Below are positions 42,636-54,305 of a DNA stretch of 64,000 nucleotides, piece by piece. The stretch is from Gari tellinella. Taxonomy: Eukaryota; Mollusca; Bivalvia; Cardiida; Psammobiidae. Where the stretch lies: the NCBI GenBank assembly GCA_922989275.2, contig OV277857.1:78237321-78301320 (forward strand). Reading direction: 5' to 3'. The notes below the pieces were generated by a model, which was not told where the DNA came from, did no database searches, and saw nothing but the letters and a program-made list of their open reading frames with translations. Every line of letters begins with the position of its first letter. Position 1 is the stretch's first letter. A program made the position numbers and the translations under genes.

Positions 42636-43290
42636 TAAACAAGAGGGCCTTGAAGGCCCTGATATCGCTCAACGGACGATTTTGAATGGGATAGTTTTAC
42701 CTTTAGGATTCAAAACCATCCAATAACTTATAGCCATATAGAATAGTCTGATCTCTAGAGTGTAAAAAAGAATTATGTATCATTTGACCTAGTGACCAAG
42801 TTTCTGACGGCAGACGACCGACGCCCAAATTCATCCATCCAAAGCAACACCAAAAACGGTTTTCTTTAAAGATTAACTACAAATGTGGTCTCTAGTGTGT
42901 TAAAATGGTTTTTCTGGGAGTTGACCTTGTGATATAGTTTTTAATCGCATCGCAACATGTCCTAGATTTTATTGTGGCAAATATTTTGACCAAATTTCAT
43001 TAAGATCTAATGAGATGTGCAGCATCTAGAATTTTAATAATGTGTTTTTCTACGATTTGACGAAGCAACTTAGTATTTGACCCACATGACCCATATTCCA
43101 ACTTGAGCTAGATTTTAATGACAAACATGTTGTCTAACTTTCATTCAGATCTAAAGAGAGATGACCTGGTGACCTAGTTTTGACACTTGATGACCTATAG
43201 TTGAACTTTACCTTGATTTTATCTATGGCAAGTCAACGTACAAACATTTTGTTTTCAAAAGTTAAGTGCTATATTTGGTCTATATAGTTT
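42636..43290. repeat. G-family repeat, 5' part only
   Basis: AACAAGAGGGCCTTGAAGGCCCTG and ATATCGCTCAACGG open a G element. ATTTGACCTAGTGACC, TTTGACCCACATGACCC and CTAGATTTTAATGACAA units follow. No far terminus is found. Confidence 0.55.
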
Positions 43291-43889
43291 AAACAGTGTT
43301 TTACTATTACTTAGCGAATGTCGGTAATTGTTGCGGCATATGTGACATTCGTTTTTGCGGAGCGTGTAATTGAAGCTATTCTCCACTTAATTGTTTTTAA
43401 AAGCTAATTTATAGAAGTTTAAGTGTTTTAAAAATTGATTGTGAAATACAATAATTATTGATTAAATATCTAAGTAAAGTTTGCTCTAAATCTTTCAAAA
43501 AGTACGTACGTTCCATGCACACATGATCTGCTACTTAATTAATCATTGACACATTCAACATGCAGACAACACATTTCATTGCCACATTTGACATGCATAG
43601 AACACATTTTAAAACATAATTAACAACATATATCATATATGTCACTACTTTGCTGTTTTGTTACACAAATATTGATATATGATATCAGTTTAGAATTTTA
43701 AGGTAATTTTGGTGTTTTATGGCTCTGCACAATGCAATACTCTCATATATATATTTTCATATATCAGTATAATTTTATAAAATACTCCATCAGAAAGTTA
43801 AATGTATTATTCTATGTCGTTATTAAAAAATAAATTCCGAACTACCGTCCCTCATGTTTAACAAAGGTACTTTTTTATATGGCCTAGTA
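43291..43889. other. AT-rich intergenic, nothing recognised
   Basis: No gene or matched repeat. Confidence 0.35.
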
Positions 43890-45172
43890 TAGGTCGTTTG
43901 CAGTTCAAAAAAACACGATAAATCTTAGATAATTTTAAAACTAATGGACGTATCTAAATTGAATTTTGCATACACTTATGATGTATCTATACCAACTCTG
44001 ACAAGGAAATTCAGAATTTTTGAAAGTCTAACTAAAAACTTTTCTTCTTTGTTTTATATAAATTTTGTGTCGCTGAAAATGGTCAATTACGTGGGGTGTT
44101 ATTGGCTATTACCTTGATCACGTTTGTTTATATTGGAGAATATCCCCAGGTAAAATCCCGTGCAAGTTGCTTCTGTCTGAAAGGTGAATCCCGTGCTGAT
44201 ATTGGTTGTTTAGTTGTACAAAATTAATTGTGAGGCCCCTTAATCCATTACATTTTTACTATGCCTAAAGCCACGAACTCTTCACCAGGAATAAAGAGAA
44301 TTGCAATTACTTTTCAAACCGAAGCTCTAACATTTCTACATAATTACAGAGCTCCAGATAAGAGAGAGAAACTTGAACAAGTCCAACATTTTCTCACCCA
44401 GTTCAGCACCAAATCATATGGTGTGACTACTCGAAGAAAGACGGTTCTGATGAGTAGTCACACCATAGGGCTTAATTCAGAAATAAAGATTTACTAGTAG
44501 TTTTGGAAATACTCCCCTTATCTGGAGTTTAATATGTATCAATGTTCGAGTTGTATTGCACTTACGTTTACATTACGTTTCCTTTAAGCGATAAAATAAT
44601 AAAGGTTTTCGAACTGATCTGGAAACGTTCTGTTGAAAATTTGATAATGGTAAGTTGGTGTAGATCGTCTGGTATGAACATGTCTCTTCTGCTATTTATC
44701 GCATTTAGTTATTTTGCGTTTTGTTGATAAAACTTTCGTATGAGTGGCACATGGTTCGGATCCTATTCAGATACGAAATGGCTCCGGTGTCCGATTAGGA
44801 TCTATATATAACATGTGTGCAAATGACAGTATGATCGGTTAATACGTTTAACGTACCCCAGTCAGGGCCTCGTTCGGTTAGTTGTAAACTGCTATGGTAT
44901 GCGATGGCTTAACGGTGAGGCGTTGCCGGGTCGGGTAAGATAGGCTGTTGAATAACTTGAAATCACCCTTCGGAAAACTGTCCCTTAGAAGTGTAAACTT
45001 TATATAGAAGTTATGAATAAAACTTTTTTATTACGAAGAGAAAAAAATATTTCTTTTTTGTCAGAGTTGGTATAGGTATATCATAAATCTATGCAAATTT
45101 CCATTTATCTCCGTTTTCTTGTTATGGAGATATTTGAAAATTATCGTGTTTTTTTGAACTGCAAACGACCTA
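43890..45172. mobile_element. 1283-bp element with ~150-bp terminal inverted repeats
   Basis: TAGGTCGTTTGCAGTTCAAA at the left is mirrored by TTTGAACTGCAAACGACCTA at the right. Similarity continues inward, with gaps, through CACGATAA, ATGGA.., GCATA..TATGAT, TATACCAACTCTGACAA to about 44035 and 45040. TA flanks both ends. No intact transposase; an F element sits inside at 44347-44527. Confidence 0.65.
44347..44527. mobile_element. F-family MITE nested in the 1283-bp element
   Basis: CAGAGCTCCAGATAAGAG at the left, CCTTATCTGGAG at the right, with centre ATGGTGTGACTACTCGAAGA and its mirror. Confidence 0.7.
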
Positions 45173-45592
45173 TAACAAGGATTTTCTACGACGTGATCTA
45201 ATGAGCTAGATTTTGATTCGACATGACCCACATTTGACTTGACTTGTCAAATAGTCGGAATCTTGATCAGACACTGTATCTGATCAGGCTCCAAACTGTT
45301 TGCACATGTTATAGTATTGCCGGGTTTCAGCTGGTTGCGGGTCTTTGGTGACATTCGGAAGGAGAGTGTTGCGTGAGTAGGGGATGAGTGAGGTGATAAG
45401 CGAGAGAGACCGTAAACACATGTATCAAACCTGTGTGTTTCGCTCTTGCCAGGCAGCCTGAAATATTATTATACATGTATGTTTATTTTGTACCTTATAT
45501 AACATGCTAAGCCATGTTCTGAAAGAAATAAACTGTAACTGTAACTGTATGAGGCCGTTTTACTTTTTATTCACATTCACATCAGGGCTCCA
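45173..45592. other. Unassigned; possible retroelement 3' end
   Basis: A decayed M1 core lies at 45240-45305. AAATAAACTGTAACTGTAACTG at 45527-45548 looks like the repeat tail of a retroelement without a body. Confidence 0.3.
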
Positions 45593-45775
45593 GATAAGAG
45601 GGGTATTTCAAAAACTAAAATCTTTATTTCTGCTTGAAATCCTATGGTGTCACTACTCATTAGAATCGTCTCGAAGAGACGATTCTAATGAGTAGTAACA
45701 TCATAGGATTTGATGCTAAAATAAGTGAGAAAATGTTGGATTTGTGCAGTTTACTCCCTCTTATCTGGAGCCCTG
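45593..45775. mobile_element. F-family MITE, complete (183 bp)
   Basis: Ends CAGGGCTCCAGATAAGAGGG and its mirror. Perfect central hairpin ATTAGAATCGTCTC/GAAGAGACGATTCTAAT with GAGTAGTAAC. Best-preserved F copy. Confidence 0.85.
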
Positions 45776-45902
45776 TCACATTCAACATTACATATCATTC
45801 ATTCTAAACGATTATTTCATTCACTCAGAAAAATCATAGCCATTATCACATATTCAAATAGGTGATGTTTGAGTAAGTGATAGTAGTAGTAGTTTATTCA
45901 TT

Positions 45903-46050
45903 TTAGGAATAATTGAAATATTTATTGTGAGGTTTTAGATAAAAACCTGGTCACACTATATGGAACCGCGAAGCGGCTTCATACATAAGCGTGACCAGGT
46001 TTTATTTTCATACCTACATGAACACCATAAATATTCAATTTATTCCTTAT
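45903..46050. repeat. Long inverted repeat
   Basis: GGAATAATTGAAATATTTATTG faces CATAAATATTCAATTTATTCC. The inner arms AAAACCTGGTCACAC and GTGACCAGGTTTT enclose GAACCGCGAAGCGGCTTC, a small perfect hairpin. Likely a foldback MITE of its own family. Confidence 0.7.
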
Positions 46051-47023
46051 AGTTCAATTTCACTACTAAATTTAAGAAAGAGATTAAATAGAGAATTTGA
46101 CATTAGTGCTTAGTATTTAACACTTTTAAGCCGGGGGTTGTAGTCCCTCCGCCATACATATTTACCGCCAAATCGTGACGCCATTTGGAGTAACACCAAC
46201 GCCAATGGTGTCAATTTGCGTCCCGCGTCTTGGAGTTGGCCTAAAAAAAGTAGTCCCGACAAGGCATGGAATAATGCTATTTTGTTCATTGGGTTATGAA
46301 AAAAGAATTACAGCCAATCACAGCTAACCGAAAGTTTAGATGGTTTTTTGTTGTTGTTTGTTTCTTTATTTTTTTCATTCTTTATCCTACCTTGACTACT
46401 TGGTTTGTTGTATTTGTATAAATATGTTTATATTATGTTAATAGTGTATCACTCATCAGAAATGGTGGAATAAAAGATGATATATATATATATGTCAGAT
46501 ATTAGGTGCGGGCCTCATATGAGACGCCTGAATGATTATTTGCCTAGACGCTAGCCGAGTAAGTGCATGGGCTCCATGCTTTGACTCCAACTTTCTACGG
46601 TGATTGGTGTTACCACCCAAGCTTGGTCATGTAATGTCTTTAAGTATTAATGGCAGATAACCCTTTACTAAATAGCCTAGTTGCCAATTATCGATATACT
46701 TTTTCACATTTTTTTTTTATCAAAATCCATTTAAGTTTGTATACACTAGAGCATAAAGGGTACTAACATAAAGATTCAGGGTGTGGGTTGAATTCACCCA
46801 CTGCCGTCAGGGCCGTGTAGTTAATATTCCACCAAACTGCGTCTCCCACACATTCATGCCTTCACAACATAACTATGCACATCGGTGCTATATGATTAAT
46901 ATTGTATCGCTTTGCCGTCAACCCTAAAAGGAAAATATGGGTTGCATGTATAAACAAATTTGAGCCAGACTAATCAGCAAATAAATTGTTGAGATGTATG
47001 TGGTACATTATATTTATGTTAAT
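46051..47023. other. Intergenic, nothing recognised
   Basis: ATGGTGGAATAAAAGATGATATATATATAT at 46463-46490 resembles a LINE 3' tail. Otherwise unassigned. Confidence 0.35.
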
Positions 47024-47027
47024 TTAA

Positions 47028-47560
47028 AGCGACTCGCAACCAGATGGTGCATTTGCAAAAATAAAAGAAAATACTCAAATATAAGCAAAAGGGTAGCATT
47101 TTCGTGCATCTGGCACAGGAAAAATATGACCATCTGGCACAGGAAAAATATGACCAGTCTAAAAACACTCTCTATAAAAGTCTTCAAATCTTAGTTTTTT
47201 AGATACTTTCCATCGTTTTATCCATAGCGTCGAAAGACGCTATAGAAATTGATCAGGGGCTCAGACATAAGCCCGAGCCGAATTATGTAGTTGTATGTAC
47301 TCTCCATCGCTATGCACTGGAATACGTTAAATCGATCCCTGTTATACGAATAGTTCCGTGGCCCAGTGGTCTAAGCGGTTTCCTTATTTTGCCTTCTGTC
47401 TACCCATGCCGGGTCCCGGGTTCGAATCCAACCAGAGCATAATATTTTTTTTTTATTGAAATGCATTTTTAAACAGAATTTCTTATCCTAAACTAATTAT
47501 TACCTGTTTATATAAGCGTTTGACACATGTTTACAAATAACTATTTGGTTGCGAGTCTCT
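47028..47560. mobile_element. TTAA-flanked element carrying a tRNA-like module, copy 2
   Basis: TTAA at 47024-47027 and 47561-47564. Termini AGCGACTCGCAACCAG and TTGGTTGCGAGTCTCT. It has the same internal order as 26978-27513 in the opposite orientation and is 533 bp long. A small tandem repeat (CATCTGGCACAGGAAAAATATGAC, twice) at ~47107-47155 is special to this copy. Confidence 0.8.
47351..47441 (+). other. tRNA-Leu-like Pol III promoter module
   Basis: GTTCCGTGGCCCAGTGGTCTAAGCGG (A box) and GGGTTCGAATCCAACCAGAG (B box), the plus-strand equivalent of 27116-27202. Its A box is closer to consensus (TGGCCCAGTGG) than in copy 1. Confidence 0.65.
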
Positions 47561-47564
47561 TTAA

Positions 47565-48106
47565 AACATATGCATTAAGTTGGAAAAACGAAGTTGCCTC
47601 TGACATGGAAAAGCTATATACATGTACATACACTCAAGGCCACAGCTAACGCAACACTTTCTATATATGAAATAGTTCGAGTGTCCGTGGACTTGAATGC
47701 ATTCAAATTTAAAACAAGTATAACTCAATACATCATTCATACATACATGGTAGAAATTTCTTTTTAGTCAATCAGCAAATAATTGTAAAACATAACAAAT
47801 AAAACTACCATAGAGGAAGTTAAATTCACATAATCACGTAATAGCGCCGACTCCAAATTGAACACTTTCAAAAGCCACCATCAAATCCGTAATCACAATC
47901 CTCGCTGCGTAAATCAACTGTCACAATTACATAGCACAACTCTATCTTATATCTGGTGTGACCCACCAGGGGGGAAACACGGGACTGCTGTAGCTCTTGT
48001 AGTTTACGAGGAGCAACTGGATGCTTTCTTACATGTCTGTGGAACTCATTACATAACTTATATAAACTTTAGTTATGATTTATAGTGGATCGATAATATT
48101 AGTTAT
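47565..48106. other. Intergenic, nothing recognised
   Basis: A 75-residue open frame at 47858-48085 is not recognised. Confidence 0.35.
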
Positions 48107-48303
48107 GCCGTGCTTAGTGTACCTAATTAATATGGAATATACAGTGCCATCAAAAATTAATATTGGACGAGGCGGAGCCGAGTCCCATATTAATTTTTAA
48201 TGGCACTGTATATTCCATATTAGGTACACTAAGCACGAGCCGAGTTCCATATTATTGTTTAATGGCACTGTATATTCCATATTAGGTACACTAAGCACGA
48301 CAT
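48107..48303. repeat. Foldback repeat with a third arm
   Basis: GTGCTTAGTGTACCTAATTA, then ATATGGAATATACAGTGCCAT, is mirrored by ATGGCACTGTATATTCCATA and TTAGGTACACTAAGCACGA (to ~48241). The mirrored arm is then repeated directly to 48303. The spacer GGCGGAGCCGAGTCCC has a relative in GAGCCGAGTTCC. Family unknown. Confidence 0.75.
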
Positions 48304-49446
48304 AACGAATTTATCTTACCGGCTACCTTTGATTTGAAGCATTTTTAGTTTAATCTTTACTTTATATAAACTTTATTTAAATGAATTTCCCCCACTTTAC
48401 GCTCCAAAGACATTCACCGCTTTTTTCTATTTTGAATAAGTATCATTCTAATTTCTATTATTATTCTTTTAATACATTGAATTTGAAGATTAGTAATTAT
48501 AAAGGTGTGTATCCTGGTAATGTTAAAATAAGAATTGAAACATGCAGATCTAAGAATGAAAAACACTATTTTTGAAATTTAAGTCTGAGAATAAGCAGTA
48601 AAGGGGTGAATCATCTTAAGCACCTAGAAGAGACGTTAAATCTTAGCAGAAACAATGAAAAATAAACAATTGTGTATATCTCTAAACAGTACATTACACT
48701 GTAATCTTACCGAGTCGACTTCTTTAAATTCGAGCATTGACACGCATGATAGTATGGCTTTGAGCGGACGTATCTCTCTTAGAAACAGATCACACCATAT
48801 CTACACAGTATTTCATATCTATAATCTTCTAAACGTTTCATTTTGCACAACTTTCTGTTATAGATCTAATTTTTAACCATTTACTCCATAGATATACTCT
48901 TTTTAAACACGTTAAAGGTGTTAAATGTCTCAACAAAGGCGTTTGTACCAAATTATGATATAATGAACTATATGAATTAACTCCCTTTAATAGTGAAGAA
49001 ACACCTAATTTTATGACTCAAATACATTTATATATTTTCTATTGTTTTTTATCGTTATAAGACTTATTAATGTTTAGAATTTCAGCTTTATAAAGCATAA
49101 ATTATCTGTATGCATTTTTAAAACTTACATCCGGATAAACAAAACTTATTTTCATTAGTAGCTAAGATAATAGTTAACATTTGACATACTAAACTTGCTT
49201 ATTTATTTACATCAATCTGTGATTATGTTGTATATAGAAATTAATAGCATACCCGTCTGAGGGAATATCCAGCAGTAAGCATGCCGTTTACACGAACGCA
49301 CTCTGTTTTATTTATTCTTGCCATAATACTCAAAATATGTTTTTTAGCCTTGCTTTTCTTCAAGAAAAATGTCATGGAAACAAAAATCGATATTTTTCTT
49401 TGAAAATATTTATCGAGCAAAATGTGAAAACCATACCCACCCAGCA
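48304..49446. other. Intergenic, nothing recognised
   Basis: AT-rich; short open frames only. Confidence 0.35.
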
Positions 49447-49587
49447 CACAGGGGACCGTCACAATAGAAGTCTGAACCCCAAAAGAAAAAAGTGTATAAA
49501 CACTAGATATATACGTAGTCTATATATCTAGTGTTAATACATTTTTTTCTTTTGGGGTTCAGACTTCTTTTGTGACGGTCCCCTGTG
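49447..49587. mobile_element. hAT-like foldback MITE (141 bp)
   Basis: CACAGGGGACCGTCACAA and TTGTGACGGTCCCCTGTG are outer ends of ~60-base arms that continue through AGAAGTCTGAACCCCAAAAG to ACACTAGATATATA. Flanks ACCCAGCA (49439-49446) and ACACAGCA (49588-49595) match at 7 of 8 bases, as for an 8-bp hAT target duplication. Confidence 0.78.
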
Positions 49588-49704
49588 ACACAGCATACAC
49601 CAGTTAGCCAGATAATTGAAATTTCAACTTCGTACGTGGAACCACATTCAAGAAAATTGAATTTGAAAAGTGTTGCTTTAGCTGTGACATTGAGTGTATA
49701 TGTT

Positions 49705-50031
49705 GGGCGTTTTCACCTGAGACTCGCGAGTCTAGTAGAGTTTACCAAATGACGTAAAATGGCGCTAAAATCTGAATGCGCACGCACTTTTCACCAGAAC
49801 GACAGACCCTTCAGACGAGTAAGTAATGGGTCAAATTAGGTAGTCTGGTACCCGACTATTGGGATTTTGCGTTGTCATTTTCTGACGCCATTTTGAAACT
49901 CGACTAACCCTGCGCAGGGACTGGGTTAGCCTTGAGTTCGGTTCAGAGGTCATATGACGTCATTCGAGCGGTTTGTTCACCTGTAACCTGAGGAACTCGG
50001 GTCGATTCGAGGATCTCAGGTGAACACGCTC
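49705..50031. mobile_element. TIR element, ~327 bp
   Basis: GGGCGTTTTCACCTGAGACTC faces GGATCTCAGGTGAACACGCTC. The interior repeats the theme (CGCGAGTC, GACTCG, GAACTCGGGTCGATTCGAGG) and has two ATGACGT boxes. No clear target duplication, so the superfamily is open. Confidence 0.6.
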
Positions 50032-51871
50032 ATAGTGATAGTGATTCTGTCTCTGCTACAGGGTCTAAACAGTTTGCGAAATAAATTATTCTTTATCTTA
50101 TATAAGCGCCCCTTATTTACCATTTTGATCACACTAGTTGGTGAGCTTCATACTTATTTTTGTAAAAGAGTCTATTATTTAAAATGATAATTAGTAATGA
50201 GCCGAATGCGAGATTCTATTTATCACATAAACATTTTAAATACATATTTATAATTTAGTTATTAATAGTGTCGATTTTGCGCCAAAACGTGAAGTTGTTT
50301 ATGGTGACGTGAACGCAAATGATGGCATTTGGTGTCCGTCTACATACGGCGCTTTAGGACCGGGGCCCAATCTTTCGATATTCCACTACTAGTGGAATAC
50401 GATATTTATGGAATGCCCCTTCCAGACCGCAAGTTATACATGTAGCAACACCCTCAATGAGATAAAGATTCGATCACGAGGAAACGGACCGCAGATTTCG
50501 AGTAAGTTTATGCAAACTACAAAGGCTATGGAGACAGAAAAACTACCAATGCATTGGGACGGAACCACCTAAGCCGAAACAAGAATTGACGTGGTCCGAA
50601 AGGGACTGAGGCCGAAACGACCTGACGCTTGACCGAATAACATCTAGAATTGTAAACAAAGCGGTCTCAGCTTGTATATTTTAGATACTTGAGGATAGAA
50701 ATAGAACAAATTACCATATATATATAATCAAAATAAACATTTTGTAAGTTTACCTTTAGATATACATTGCTTGGTTTAATTTCGCTAAATTCGGCGTTTT
50801 AGTTCCCGATCGAACACACGGTTTTCATCAGCTGCCATATTTTTTACATTGCATTTTGGGTTGAGTAGTTCTATTTATAGTAACTGAAGAAAAATCGAAT
50901 GGTACTCAGATGTCAAGTACATTTAAGACCGAATTTAAACACAAAATGAAGCAACTTAGTATTTCAATGGTATTAATTATATATTTTGATTATTTCAGAA
51001 TGTTCATAGATCGTTTATTTGGAAAGTTTCATTCAGAAAAACGCCGCAGTTTCATTTTTTCTCGTGACAGATGTGCGATGAACTTTTTCTACAGGCGAAT
51101 CGTCACAAGTGGACCTCACGCCAGTAATTCATGATTTACACGAGGCTAAATAGTTTGTTTTCAATAACCCCGTCCGAGTCGACCGAACTTTCCTCCACAC
51201 ACATCAAGATGTTATATAATACCTTCACCGTCACACGCCACGTCAACATCTTTAAAAATGCAGTCTGCTTTATTTTTCTAAAACACCAACTTTTGGATAA
51301 TATCACAATAAAATAATTTGTCTTATGACTGTAAATCAGTCTCGATCGTGAGGCATGCAGACGCTGCATTACTTAGTCAAATTTATAACATAATAGCGAT
51401 AACAGACGGCGTGAGCGTTGAATAACACCCGTTGTTTAAATCACGAACTTATCAGTGTATAATACTGTGTTTAAACGTCATATATAACTAGTTAAATAAC
51501 TATGCAAATGAGGTACGCCACGACGTCGTTACTTGTGACGTCATTAATGCGTGATATGCGTTCAATTTCCAACGTCTTCTTTCCATCATGTAGATTCAAT
51601 TTATAGATTTTTGGTGTAATTAATCAATATTAGATCTACATGAAAGTGCTTATTATACATATAATAACATAAACATTCTAGTGAATGGGGTAAATTTGGA
51701 ACAACTTTTTTCCTGTATACACTCAGTGCAGAGAGAAACGCACATCGTGCTCAGGCGCAGATTAAGATACCTTTTTTTGGAAGAAAATTAGAATAGAAAG
51801 ACCATATCTCAAGATTTATTTAAATCTGCAACAAGTTTAGAAAAAATACTCAAAAAACATTGTGCTGCCCT
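50032..51871. other. Intergenic, nothing recognised
   Basis: A 74-residue frame at 50910-51134 and overlapping frames at 51131-51369 have no recognised motif. No matched repeat. Confidence 0.35.
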
Positions 51872-51875
51872 TTAA

Positions 51876-52112
51876 TCATTTCCCTCTTTATGACGCCAAA
51901 AAACGTTTGCAAACAGTTTGGATCATGATCAGACGCCGCGTAACGCGGCGTCTGATCAGGATTCAAACTGTTTGACAATCGTATTGATTTGTTTTAAGTC
52001 ATTCTACATTGAATTTTACTTTGAAACGATCTTGCAAACAACAAAATTGAAGCAGACGACAATGAAACGGTGAAGAGGTAAAAACTTCACGATTAATTTG
52101 GCAGCGAAAGAA
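51876..52112. mobile_element. A-family MITE, TTAA-flanked (237 bp)
   Basis: TTAA at 51872-51875 and 52113-52116. The perfect M1 core CAGACGCCGCGTAACGCGGC continues to TCTGATCAGG. The right shell AAGCAGACGACAATGAAACG and GGCAGCGAAAG is intact; the left CCCTTTCACTC is decayed to TCATTTCCCTC. Confidence 0.82.
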
Positions 52113-52344
52113 TTAACTACAGCTTGTTTAAAACACCGCACCGATTGGTGCAGGTTGTGATGCTACCAATTCAATAATGATTTAATAATAATTCACAAAT
52201 ACGTTCCTTCTACATAAAAATAATATTTTGATAAAAATGTGCGTTTCTTTTTGCGCTGAGTGTAGGTCTACTTATATCGCGCTTAGCATTCACTTGACCT
52301 CAAAGGCTGCGATAAATAACTTTTCTAGGTTATGTTATAAAAAG

Positions 52345-52462
52345 AATATAACATTCGTGTTAATAATTTATTGGATTTATCAAACTCGTCGTTTTAGAAA
52401 GCCTCGTTTTTATCGTTTTCTAAAAGACTCGTTTAATAAATCCAATAAATTACGAACACTCA
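52345..52462. repeat. Foldback inverted repeat
   Basis: ATTCGTGTTAATAATTTATT then GGATTTATCAAACTCGTC, mirrored by GACTCGTTTAATAAATCC and AATAAATTACGAACACTCAT. The centre AGAAAGCCTCG..CGTTTTCT also pairs. It lies within an open frame of 79 residues that is therefore not a gene. Confidence 0.65.
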
Positions 52463-52847
52463 TGTAATATCCTATATATATAACAAGGTCCGTTGTACTT
52501 CTGGTCTCCCGAAAACCATTTTGCTCACCAGCAATTTTATCATTATATTTTGCCCACACCGTAAGTCTACTATTCAAAACATGACAGTATAGTTTATAAA
52601 TGCCAATTATATACCTCTATAAAATAATGGATCCCTTTTATCAAGAATAGACGACTTAGGAATTGGATTAATTATACACTTGCTCCACAGTGATGCAACA
52701 ATCCCTTTATCAAAACAATTGTTGAATAATACGTACATGTAGGAAAGAAATAGATGAATCATTATTCAAAACTTCAACAGGAATAATGTCAATACCACGT
52801 ACTTCAATTACAGATATATGATCATTAAAACAGGCATCTATGTTATC
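52463..52847. other. Intergenic, nothing recognised
   Basis: No gene; a 63-residue minus-strand frame at 52710-52901 has no recognised motif. Confidence 0.35.
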
Positions 52848-52850
52848 ATT

Positions 52851-53275
52851 GGTCGTATTCGAATCATTGAGTTTGTGGTCAACGAAAAGTGGGCGGAGCA
52901 AACGTGCGAAGATTTACTGATGTCAAAGAGTTTGGCCCGACTCGAATAGAAATTGTAGTCAACGAAAACTTTGTACTTCCGGACGAATGGAAATGAATCA
53001 AACACCCGTTAAAACAGTCGTAATGCTCCCAATTTTTATATACGCACATAATGCCATGTGATCTGGATCCAATCGATTAATTGAGAGGGTCTTTATGTTT
53101 GTTTTATCTAGAGACACTAATCACGTGGTATAAACGTGGTCACGTGACTAAATCAACGCTCGATTTTAGGGTTTGACAACATTTTGTCAACGGAAAACAT
53201 CAAGTCGTGATTCGAATAGAACTTGTTGACAAATATTCCAACTTACGCGATAGTTGCCCTGATTCGAATACGACC
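52851..53275. mobile_element. TIR element with 3-bp ATT flanks (425 bp)
   Basis: GGTCGTATTCGAATCA at the left is exactly mirrored by TGATTCGAATACGACC at the right; both are flanked by ATT. The interior repeats GTGGTCAACGAAAAG and GTAGTCAACGAAAAC. Three-base duplications are typical of PIF/Harbinger, though those favour TAA/TTA. Confidence 0.65.
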
Positions 53276-53432
53276 ATTGCCGGCATTATCTAAATTTACA
53301 ACAGTATTAGAATTAGACGCTCGAAATTTTGACTCATACTATCTAAGGCGGTAGGTGTTAACCACCGAATATAGGTTAAATAGGTTAAATAATGTCTTTA
53401 ACATACTCGTTGTTTCTGTATACATTGATAGA

Positions 53433-53458
53433 GGGGGGGGGGGGGGGGGGGGGGGGGG
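53433..53458 (+). repeat. Poly-G run (26 bases)
   Basis: Uninterrupted G run after GATAGA. It could form G-quadruplex DNA, and its true length is the kind sequencing and assembly get wrong. Confidence 0.9.
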
Positions 53459-53475
53459 AATAAAGCTACAACCCT

Positions 53476-53816
53476 TTATTTATCATAGGCACACGAGATA
53501 GAATGTGATTCTTGTCACAACCTCCGTGCAGCGGCTGTCAATTAAATGCATCCGGAATAGAGGTCCAATTTTCACATAGATGTATGAATGAATTTTGCGC
53601 GCTGAACCGCGACTGAGCTTTTCTATTTATAGAAGTTGCAACCATTACATGTTATGGTTAAGTAAGGGTTCAAACCTTAACTTAATATTTAGAATAAGAT
53701 GTTGAAACCGTTGAGTAAGGTCATGGGTTCGATACCCCCGGATGCTGTTTTATTTTTATTTTTTTGGTTAGAAAAAGTATTTTATGCTACACATGACGAT
53801 AACCAGAAGGAACCTA
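53476..53816. other. Intergenic with a B-box-like site
   Basis: GGTCATGGGTTCGATACCCCC at 53725-53745 fits a tRNA B box, followed by a T-rich stretch. No convincing A box lies at the right distance, so this is at most a decayed tRNA-derived SINE. Confidence 0.3.
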
Positions 53817-53824
53817 TAGCAATT

Positions 53825-53967
53825 CACAGGTACTTGACTGACACATAGATCTAGATATATTACCCAAAAAAAAAATGTAACTAGACTTCTATAGGCTAAT
53901 AGAAGTCTAGTAAACAAATAAATTCTTTTTTGGAAATAGACCTAGATCTATGTGTCAAGTACCTGTG
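53825..53967. mobile_element. hAT-like foldback MITE (143 bp), perfect 8-bp TSD
   Basis: TAGCAATT at 53817-53824 and 53968-53975. Ends CACAGGTACTTGAC and GTCAAGTACCTGTG continue inward through ACATAGATCTAG to ACTAGACTTCTATAGG and its mirror. Exact 8-bp duplication plus CACAGG ends support hAT. Confidence 0.82.
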
Positions 53968-54056
53968 TAGCAATTGTTCAGTATGTAAGTAATATATATA
54001 ATTCATATTCGTATTATATTTCTGTATAACCACATTGTTCAAGCTAACGACAGATA

Positions 54057-54303
54057 CAGTGGAGAATACGTTATTCTTTCCCGTTTAAACGCAAACGAAA
54101 CGCAAACGCAAAGTACTAGAATGTAGAAAATGACATTTTTTTCACAATTCTGAATGTTGATTTTAACCTGGATGACAAACAGTTTGGAGCCTGATCAGAC
54201 GCCGGGTTACCCGGCGTCTGATCTGGCTCCAAACTGTTTGCATTGGAAATAATAGATTGAGCGTAAACGCGTTTATTGGGAAAGAATAACAGATTCTCCT
54301 CTT
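54057..54303. mobile_element. A2-family MITE (247 bp)
   Basis: TA at 54055-54056 and 54304-54305. Left CAGTGGAGAATACG, right AGATTCTCCTCTT (end mutated). The M1 core AGACGCCGGGTTACCCGGCG in GCAAACAGTTTGGAGCCTGA-type arms is intact. Confidence 0.8.
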
Positions 54304-54305
54304 TA

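Noticed and set aside
53725..53745. tRNA gene from the GGTTCGATACC box
   Set aside because: No A box at a proper distance and no cloverleaf by eye.
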